This document shows positions 1 to 4,164 of a stretch of 7,182 nucleotides of DNA, piece by piece. The stretch covers positions 1-7,182 of the forward strand of contig CAJOOX010000099.1 in assembly GCA_905236195.1 (NCBI GenBank). Reading direction: 5' to 3'. The notes under the pieces are model-generated. The model saw only the letters and a program-made list of their open reading frames with translations. It ran no database searches and was not told the DNA's origin. Both the position numbers and the translations under genes were made by a program. The stretch is from an uncultured Bacteroidales bacterium. Its GTDB lineage: Bacteria > Bacteroidota > Bacteroidia > Bacteroidales > UBA3663. Every line of letters starts with the position of its first letter. Positions within the stretch are counted from its first letter, which is position 1.

Positions 1-245
1 AGCAGCAACAGCAGGACCAGCAGCAACAGCAGGATCAGCAGCAACAGCAGGACCAGCAGCAACAGCAGCAGGACCAGCAGCAACAGCAACAGGACCAGCA
101 GCAACAGCAGGCCGGACAGATGTCCCAGGAGAAGGCTGAGCAGATTCTGCAGGCTGCCGAACAGGACGAACGCGATACACAGGAGAAGGTCCAGGAGGCC
201 CAGATGCGCAAGGTGCGTCAGCGTCGTGTCGATAAGGATTGGTAA
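1..245 (+). CDS. batC: BatC, TPR protein of the aerotolerance operon (C-terminal end only)
   Basis: Only the last 80 codons are present; the reading frame enters from the left edge (first full codon at position 3) and stops with TAA at 243-245. What is visible is a 36-residue Gln/Asp tract followed by a charged, helical tail beginning AGQMSQEKAEQILQAAEQDE and ending RRVDKDW. This Q-rich stretch, then a 'MSQE-AEQIL-A-DE--TQEKV' tail ending in a Lys-Asp-Trp type terminus, is what I know from Bacteroidales BatC proteins, which carry TPR repeats upstream. batD and batE follow directly on the same strand, which supports the call. In the family, BatC is an envelope TPR protein thought to work with BatA, BatB, BatD and BatE in aerotolerance and envelope stress. 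The TPR part and signal peptide are outside the window, so the name rests on tail and context. Confidence 0.82.
   Translation, partial: QQQQDQQQQQDQQQQQDQQQQQQDQQQQQQDQQQQQAGQMSQEKAEQILQAAEQDERDTQEKVQEAQMRKVRQRRVDKDW
3..110 (+). repeat. Tandem CAG/CAA/GAC repeat encoding a Gln-Asp tract inside batC
   Basis: Six imperfect in-frame units of the form (CAG/CAA) x4-6 followed by GAC or GAT; the last unit ends in GCC instead. The Q-run lengths are 4, 5, 5, 6, 6 and 5, so the units are mostly 18 or 21 bp. The core CAGCAGCAACAGCAG is nearly invariant at nucleotide level. All length changes are multiples of 3, so expansion or contraction keeps the frame. The left end may continue beyond the window. 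Confidence 0.9.
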
Positions 246-246
246 T

Positions 247-300
247 GATTCTTCACTCTTCACTCCAAATGATTCTACACTCTAAAAGATTCTTCACTCT
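247..300 (+). repeat. Three GATTCTwCACTCT motifs in the batC-batD gap
   Basis: GATTCTTCACTCT occurs at 247-259 and 288-300, with a one-base variant (GATTCTACACTCT) at 271-283. Extra CACTC or TACTC half-copies lie at 261-265 and 302-306. The motifs begin right after the batC stop and fill the first half of the 109-bp intergenic gap. No reading frame or promoter box was recognised here. From memory, TTCACTCTTCACTC-type strings are frequent in Bacteroidales intergenic DNA, so this is probably a dispersed low-complexity repeat; I cannot confirm that here. Confidence 0.7.
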
Positions 301-314
301 TTACTCTTCAACCA

Positions 315-343
315 CCCTCCTTTCAAGAGGGCAGGGGAGGATC
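315..343 (+). repeat. G/C-rich palindromic element, copy 1 (upstream of batD)
   Basis: CCCTCCTTTCAAG (315-327) followed by AGGGCAGGGGAGGATC (328-343). It matches the element at 3386-3415 in the same orientation, differing by one deleted G and one A/C change. The left part can fold into a hairpin (CCCTC with GAGGG, TT with AA, one bulged C), and the G-runs at the right could also pair with the CCTCC arm. It lies 11 bp before the batD start codon, so in mRNA it could affect batD translation or read-through from batC. It is likely a dispersed intergenic repeat. Confidence 0.75.
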
Positions 344-354
344 TGCACTTTAGG

Positions 355-2190
355 ATGAAACGTATTTTTTCTATATTTCTCGCTTTCTGTGTCGCTCTGG
401 TCGCATTGGCCGACGACATCACCTTCACCGGTACGGCTCCTTCCGCTGTTGCGGCGGGCAAGCAGTTCCGTGTGGAATACACCGTCAACGCCCGGGGTTC
501 CGAAATCCGTTGTGATATCGAAGGACACGGTCTCGACCTGCTCTACGGCCCCTCGTCCTCCTCGTCGATTTCCACATCCTATGTCAACGGGAAGGTGACA
601 ACCAAGAACACCACCACCTTCTCCTACATGATGATGGGACAGCAGGAAGGTACGTTCACACTCCCCGCGGCCACCGTAAAGGTTGACGGCAAGACCTACA
701 CGTCCAATCCCGTGACCGTCAAGGTCCTGCCTGCCGACAAGACAGAACAGCAGCAGGGCAGTGGGGCCGCCGGCAATGCCCAGAACGCTTCTTCGCGTAT
801 CTCCAAGGATGATGTCCTGCTCCGGCTCGATCTCTCCAAGACGACCGCCTACGAGGGGGAGGCCATTGTGGCTACGCTGAAACTTTATTTCAAAAATCAC
901 GCCATACGCTCCATTTCGGATGCCAAGATAGCCGATTTTGAAGGGTTTACCAAACAGGACGTGACCCTGGCCGACAACCGGCAGGCCCAGCTTGAGCACA
1001 TCAACGGAGCCAACTACCAGATGTATCCCATAGCCCAGTGGCTCCTGTTCCCCACAAAGAGCGGAGACATCGAGATACCCGCCCAGACCATCAAGGCCGT
1101 GGCCGAGGTTGTCACACGTCGTTCTTCAGGTGGTTTCTTCGACTGGCCGATGGATTATACCCAGGCGGTAGAGGTTCCTGCCACGGCTCCTGCACGTACC
1201 GTCCATGTCAAACCCCTTCCTGCCGGCCGTCCTGCCTCCTTCATGGGCGGTGTGGGGACCTATACCGTCGAGTCGGAAGTCTCTTCCACCGAACTCAAGG
1301 AGGGCGATGCTTTCACCTATCGCATCACCATTTCCGGTACGGGCAATTTCAAACAGCTCAAGGATCCTGAGCCACAGTTCCCGGCCGATTTCGAGGTTTA
1401 TGATCCCAAGGTGGATTTCAATACACGTACGGTCAGCACCGGCATCTCTGGCAAGAAAACCATCGAATATACCGTTATTCCCCGCTTTGCAGGTTCCTTC
1501 GACATCCCGGGCGTTTCGTTCTCCTATTTCGATACTCAGACAGGGTCCTACAAGACAGTGGCCTCCCAGAACTTCCATCTTGAGGTGGCCAAGGGAGCCG
1601 GTGCATCCGGCAGCGGGGGAGGAGTGGCCGATTTCTCGGGCTCCAGTCAGGAACGCATCCGCATGCTCGGCAACGATATCCGCTATCTCCACAACGTACG
1701 CGAAGAATCGCTCCGTCCGGACAATGATGCTTTCTTCGGAACCCTTTCGTTCTGGCTATGGATTATTCTGCCCCTGTTGGCATTCATTTTAGTGGCGGTC
1801 ATCTACCGTCGTCAGCTCCGCCTCAATGCCGATGTGGTGGGCGTACGTACCCGCAAAGCTTCCAAGGTGGCAACCAAACGTCTCAAGGAGGCTGCAGCCG
1901 CTCTCAAATCCCACAACGAGGCAGCGTTCTACGAGGCTGTCCACAAGGCCGTGCTCGGCTACGTCTCTGACAAACTCAATCTCCAGCGTTCCGAACTTAC
2001 GGCCGATAATCTGAAGGAGCAGCTTGCCGGTCACCACGTGAGCGAGGAACTCATTGCCCAGGCGGTCGATGTCATCTCCACTTGCGAGTTTGCGCGATAT
2101 GCTCCTTCCGGCGACAATGCGGCCATGGATACCCTCTACGACCGCGCCGTCGATACAATAGATAAACTTGATAACGCAATCAGAAAATGA
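355..2190 (+). CDS. batD: BatD, aerotolerance membrane protein
   Basis: The 611-residue length is typical of Bacteroidetes BatD ('oxygen tolerance' family). Residues 1-19 form a signal peptide (MKRIFSIFLAFCVALVALA, then DD). A long periplasmic part follows, rich in beta-strand patterns as expected for repeated Ig-like domains; early landmarks are DITFTGTAPSAVAAGKQFRV and a serine run near residue 70. A Gly/Ser linker (about 414-423) precedes a single membrane helix (about 466-485, FWLWIILPLLAFILVAVIY), then a basic helical cytoplasmic tail of about 125 residues. The start at 355 is chosen because it gives the signal peptide directly; upstream there is only a weak purine stretch (TAGG). The stop overlaps the batE start by four bases (ATGA), indicating translational coupling. 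In the family it acts with BatA, BatB, BatC and BatE in the envelope; the biochemical activity is not known. Confidence 0.93.
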   Translation: MKRIFSIFLAFCVALVALADDITFTGTAPSAVAAGKQFRVEYTVNARGSEIRCDIEGHGLDLLYGPSSSSSISTSYVNGKVTTKNTTTFSYMMMGQQEGTFTLPAATVKVDGKTYTSNPVTVKVLPADKTEQQQGSGAAGNAQNASSRISKDDVLLRLDLSKTTAYEGEAIVATLKLYFKNHAIRSISDAKIADFEGFTKQDVTLADNRQAQLEHINGANYQMYPIAQWLLFPTKSGDIEIPAQTIKAVAEVVTRRSSGGFFDWPMDYTQAVEVPATAPARTVHVKPLPAGRPASFMGGVGTYTVESEVSSTELKEGDAFTYRITISGTGNFKQLKDPEPQFPADFEVYDPKVDFNTRTVSTGISGKKTIEYTVIPRFAGSFDIPGVSFSYFDTQTGSYKTVASQNFHLEVAKGAGASGSGGGVADFSGSSQERIRMLGNDIRYLHNVREESLRPDNDAFFGTLSFWLWIILPLLAFILVAVIYRRQLRLNADVVGVRTRKASKVATKRLKEAAAALKSHNEAAFYEAVHKAVLGYVSDKLNLQRSELTADNLKEQLAGHHVSEELIAQAVDVISTCEFARYAPSGDNAAMDTLYDRAVDTIDKLDNAIRK

Positions 2191-2993
2191 GAAAAATACT
2201 CTTCGCCCTCTTGGGCGCTATCCTCTCCATAGGAAACCTTTTCGCCCAGGACTCTCTTTCCGTGGCCGCGGATGCTGCCGCCCAGCCTCCGGCTTTGGAT
2301 GCAGGTAATGCAATTGCTCAGGCACGGCAGAGCTACGATGCTGCCGACTTCTCGCAGGCCATCACGCTTTATGAGGAGGTTATTGCCCAGAAGGGCGCAT
2401 CGGCACCTCTTTACTACAACCTCGGGTGTGCCTATTTCAAGAACAAGGAATATGCGCGAGCCATCCTCAATTTCGAACGTTCCCTGTTGCTGGATCCCGG
2501 CAACGACGATGCTCGTGTCAATCTTCAGATGGCTCAGGCCCAGACGGTCGATAAGATTGAATCCATCACACCGCCCGTTTTTGTGACATGGAGCAACGCT
2601 CTTCGCGACTGCTTCTCTGCCGTCACGTGGAGTTGGTTTGTCATAGGGTTCTTCCTCGTCTTTCTCGTCTGTGCAAGTGTCTATTTCTTCGGCCGCAAAC
2701 CTGCTGTACGGCGTGCTGGCTTCTATCTTGGCCTTCTGTCCCTCGTTCTCGCTGCCGTGGCATGGTTCTATGCCGATGCACAGAACACACGTCTCCAATA
2801 CCGTGACCACGCCATCGTGATGGCTCCCACGGTCACAGTGCGTTCCTCTCCGGCCGATTCCGGCACCCAGCTCTTCACCCTCCACGAGGGCACCAAGGTC
2901 CGCCTCCGTTCCACCCTCGGCGAATGGGCCGAGATCGAACTCTCCGACGGTAACGTGGGTTGGCTCCCTCAGTCCTCTGTCGAGGTGATATAA
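2187..2993 (+). CDS. batE: BatE, TPR and SH3-like membrane protein
   Basis: The 268-residue protein starts inside the batD stop codon (ATGA). A signal peptide covers about residues 1-20 (MRKILFALLGAILSIGNLFA, then QD). Two TPR units follow at about 43-110; the second contains LYYNLGCAYFKNKEYARAIL and LLLDPGNDDARVNL, the classic TPR pattern. Two membrane helices lie at about 149-168 (WFVIGFFLVFLVCASVYFF) and 177-195 (FYLGLLSLVLAAVAWFYA). The C-terminus, about 212-268, looks like a bacterial SH3 domain (VTVRSSPADSGTQLFTLHEG, then a GEWAEIEL...GNVGWLP pattern). TPR, two helices and SH3 in this order, directly after batD, is the usual BatE architecture. The TPR and SH3 parts are probably both periplasmic and serve as protein-binding modules in the Bat complex. 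It appears to be the last gene of the operon, since a large palindrome follows its stop by 4 bp. Confidence 0.93.
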   Translation: MRKILFALLGAILSIGNLFAQDSLSVAADAAAQPPALDAGNAIAQARQSYDAADFSQAITLYEEVIAQKGASAPLYYNLGCAYFKNKEYARAILNFERSLLLDPGNDDARVNLQMAQAQTVDKIESITPPVFVTWSNALRDCFSAVTWSWFVIGFFLVFLVCASVYFFGRKPAVRRAGFYLGLLSLVLAAVAWFYADAQNTRLQYRDHAIVMAPTVTVRSSPADSGTQLFTLHEGTKVRLRSTLGEWAEIELSDGNVGWLPQSSVEVI

Positions 2994-2997
2994 TAAT

Positions 2998-3052
2998 ATT
3001 GTCCTGCCCGGGAAACTGTTGTTTGATTCAACGTTATTCGGGGCAGGACAAT
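2998..3052. terminator. 55-nt imperfect palindrome, candidate bidirectional terminator between converging genes
   Basis: A perfect 12-bp inverted repeat, ATTGTCCTGCCC (2998-3009) and GGGCAGGACAAT (3041-3052), continues inward in the same register: G-C at 3011/3039, A-T at 3013/3037 and 3015/3035, then GTTG/CAAC at 3018-3021/3029-3032 around a 7-nt loop (3022-3028). Only three of 24 arm positions are mismatched, and two or three pairs are G-T wobbles. It lies 4 bp after the batE stop and just past the end of the minus-strand remnant, where a bidirectional terminator would fit. No strong T-run follows on the plus strand; on the minus strand an A/T-rich stretch follows. It could instead be a small mobile or dispersed palindromic element. 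Confidence 0.5.
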
Positions 3053-3055
3053 GTG

Positions 3056-3199
3056 GCCTATTCCCCAGTCGATAAGTTTCGTCGCGGTGGAGAAGTTGAC
3101 ACCTATTTTAAATAATGTGCGCTTGTCGCTCTCGAAGGGACGGGCATAACCCTCGCGCCGTATCTTCTCAAAGTTCTGTATTCCAATGGGATATTTCAT
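3056..3199 (-). pseudogene. Remnant of an AAA-ATPase-like / PD-(D/E)XK family gene with internal deletion
   Basis: On the minus strand, ATG at 3197-3199 opens a frame beginning MKYPIGIQNFEKIRREGYA, which matches the start I know for the Bacteroidales AAA-ATPase-like (PF09820-type) proteins, where 'EGYVYVDKT' normally follows. Here it runs instead into RPFESDKRTLFKIGVNFSTA, then TKLIDWGIG, which resembles the C-terminus of the same proteins (the PDDEXK_9 end, usually '...YA-PF--D-R-LFKIGVNFS-ETR-I--W'). About 48 codons remain of a protein that is normally around 500 residues. The ATPase P-loop and nuclease core are gone, and the frame is intact across the join. The open frame runs on through the palindrome to 2969, with no family-like sequence beyond about 3056. 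Family assignment comes from remembered consensus, not a search. A promoter-like box is kept upstream. Confidence 0.65.
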
Positions 3200-3222
3200 A
3201 GCTGTAACTCTGTTAACCGCTG

Positions 3223-3230
3223 CTAAGATA
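3223..3230 (-). promoter_or_regulatory. Promoter -7-like box TATCTTAG for the minus-strand remnant
   Basis: On the minus strand, TATCTTAG (3230 to 3223) lies 23 bp before the ATG at 3199. It is one base from a perfect Bacteroidetes TAnnTTTG match (A in place of the third T). T-runs lie upstream on that strand, but no exact TTTG was found at the expected -33 spacing. It suggests the deleted gene could still be transcribed. Confidence 0.4.
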
Positions 3231-3242
3231 CAAAAATCTACC

Positions 3243-3279
3243 GAAAAAACGATATTTTTCATAGAAAAACATGTTTTTC
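3243..3279. repeat. Pair of AT-rich inverted repeats in the intergenic region
   Basis: GAAAAA (3243-3248) faces TTTTTC (3255-3260) across 6 bases. A perfect 16-bp palindrome, GAAAAACATGTTTTTC, then spans 3264-3279. Both use the same GAAAAA/TTTTTC arms, and a looser TGAAAA (3306-3311) / TTTTCA (3330-3335) pair follows. The rest of 3231-3385 is AT-rich, with no ORF, RNA gene or clear promoter that I can recognise, apart from a direct repeat ACTATTTC at 3345-3352 and 3361-3368. Possible roles are a weak terminator or protein-binding site; composition alone could also produce these. Confidence 0.45.
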
Positions 3280-3385
3280 CTCACATTTCCTTCAGTCTTT
3301 TGAAATGAAAAGTAAAAAACATTCAACCTTTTTCAGGAAAAGTCACTATTTCACGATTTGACTATTTCCCGTGCCGCTCTGTACT

Positions 3386-3415
3386 CCCTCCTTTCAAGGA
3401 GGGCCGGGGAGGATC
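3386..3415 (+). repeat. G/C-rich palindromic element, copy 2 (after the DUF4294 gene stop)
   Basis: CCCTCCTTTCAAGGAGGG (3386-3403) followed by CCGGGGAGGATC (3404-3415). The first part is a perfect 8-bp stem with a 2-nt TC loop (3386-3393 with 3396-3403). The whole element matches copy 1 at 315-343 except for one G and one A/C, and the flanking sequence does not match. It ends 1 bp from the last base of the minus-strand stop codon at 3417-3419, so it lies immediately downstream of that gene and could act as a 3' hairpin. The four G-runs GG-GGG-GGGG-GG could also form a two-tier quadruplex. Confidence 0.8.
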
Positions 3416-3416
3416 G

Positions 3417-4034
3417 TCAAATCATCCCCTGTTCCACCTGGATACAGACGTCCTCGAGCTCCTTGTCTTTGCCCTCAGGGTCCCATTTGCCCTTCAGGCT
3501 GATGCCGAACAGCAGGCCGAAGCCCTGCCAGAACCATGCCTTGGTCCTTCCCATGTACTCGCGGATAATCTTATACGAAGTGTTGTTGCATTCGCGGTCT
3601 ATCAGCCGCACCAGCAGTTTCCCCTGGCGGTAGTTGAGTTTCTTGAGTTGGGGTTTGTATTGCTTCATCAGGTCTTTCTCCAGCGCCTTGAAGTATTTGC
3701 GCTGGGTTTTCTTGTCCATCACCTGCATCGAGTCGTACGAGGCGATGAGCAGCCTCCGTGCCTCCTTGGCAATGGGCAACGTCTTCTTCACATCGTTCAC
3801 CATTTGCCAGTAATGACGTTCCTTGCGCTCGCTGGTGAAGTGTTTGCGGTTGAAACACCAGACGTTCCGGAGCAGGATGATGGCAATCGTGTCGCCCGTC
3901 TCGGGGTCAACGGTCGCAGGCAACGGTCCTTCCCTCTGACCCGAATGCAGCACATACTGAGCCTGCACGGGGAGGGCAGACAGCAGAATCCATAGAATTC
4001 CAATCCATGCGATATGTCGGGTCAGTCGTTTCAT
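3417..4034 (-). CDS. DUF4294 secreted protein of unknown function
   Basis: 205 residues. A signal peptide covers residues 1-25 (MKRLTRHIAWIGILWILLSA, then LPVQA before Q26). The mature part starts with a segment containing ETGDTIAIILLRNVWCF, then a basic helical region (RKYFKALEKDLMKQYKPQLK), then the most family-like stretch: LNYRQGKLLVRLIDRECNNT, SYKIIREYMG, FWQGFGLLFGISLKGKWDPE, ending in VEQGMI. I recognise this layout ('Y--V-GDTIP', 'GRLLIKLIDRETGNTSY', 'FWQ-IARLFG-NLK--YDP-GED') as Bacteroidetes DUF4294, usually about 200-230 residues, so it looks complete. No catalytic function is established. The start at 4034 is preferred over the in-frame ATG at 4076 because the signal peptide begins there and because the upstream version would place the TATCTTTG promoter box inside the coding region. 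It is transcribed divergently from the MMPL gene. Confidence 0.85.
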   Translation of the reverse strand: MKRLTRHIAWIGILWILLSALPVQAQYVLHSGQREGPLPATVDPETGDTIAIILLRNVWCFNRKHFTSERKERHYWQMVNDVKKTLPIAKEARRLLIASYDSMQVMDKKTQRKYFKALEKDLMKQYKPQLKKLNYRQGKLLVRLIDRECNNTSYKIIREYMGRTKAWFWQGFGLLFGISLKGKWDPEGKDKELEDVCIQVEQGMI

Positions 4035-4043
4035 TTTTCGCTG

Positions 4044-4051
4044 CAAAGATA
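4044..4051 (-). promoter_or_regulatory. Promoter -7 box TATCTTTG for the DUF4294 gene
   Basis: On the minus strand TATCTTTG (4051 to 4044) is an exact Bacteroidetes -7 match (TAnnTTTG). Only 9 bases (CAGCGAAAA) separate it from the ATG at 4034. With a start site a few bases past the box, the 5' leader would be only a few nucleotides, i.e. an almost leaderless message. A -33 TTTG is not clear; ATTGG occurs at roughly the right distance. Confidence 0.7.
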
Positions 4052-4146
4052 CGTGTTTTTTGTTCAATATCCCCAATCTTTCGCCAAAATTCTCTCAATT
4101 TCATATTTTTTTATCCACCAAACGCTTCCGATTATCTATTTTTAAC

Positions 4147-4154
4147 TATCTTTG
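4147..4154 (+). promoter_or_regulatory. Promoter -7 box TATCTTTG for the MMPL gene
   Basis: TATCTTTG followed by CAGTGTGGAA and then ATG at 4165. It is an exact TAnnTTTG match and shares TATCTTTGCAG with the divergent box at 4044-4051. The 10-base spacing to the ATG again implies a leader of only a few bases, unless translation starts at the second ATG (4183). No clear TTTG is present at -33. Confidence 0.7.
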
Positions 4155-4164
4155 CAGTGTGGAA

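Noticed and set aside
3..110. CRISPR-like array suggested by regular repeats
   Set aside because: The units are contiguous, have no spacers, and encode an in-frame Gln/Asp tract.
301..999. 232-codon minus-strand open frame over the start of batD
   Set aside because: It is a shadow of batD with no recognisable domain and no promoter box; it also spans the palindromic repeat.
2136..2885. 249-codon minus-strand open frame across the batD-batE junction
   Set aside because: It is antisense to two well-supported overlapping genes, and its translation looks like reverse-strand noise.
2969..3055. Continuation of the remnant reading frame through the palindrome
   Set aside because: The sequence HIVLPRITLNQTTV onward comes from the palindrome and batE antisense DNA and has no family resemblance.
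3200..3262. N-terminal extension of the deletion remnant (MKNIVFSVDFCILAAVNRVTA)
   Set aside because: It covers the promoter-like box and does not resemble the family; MKYPIG at 3199 is the usual family start.
4035..4076. Upstream ATG extending the DUF4294 protein by 14 residues
   Set aside because: The added residues would precede the signal peptide and would be encoded across an exact TATCTTTG box.
4060..4164. Upstream ATG extending the MMPL protein by 35 residues
   Set aside because: The extension is translated intergenic DNA that includes the TATCTTTG promoter box, and it would overlap the divergent gene's upstream region; 4165 starts right before helix 1.
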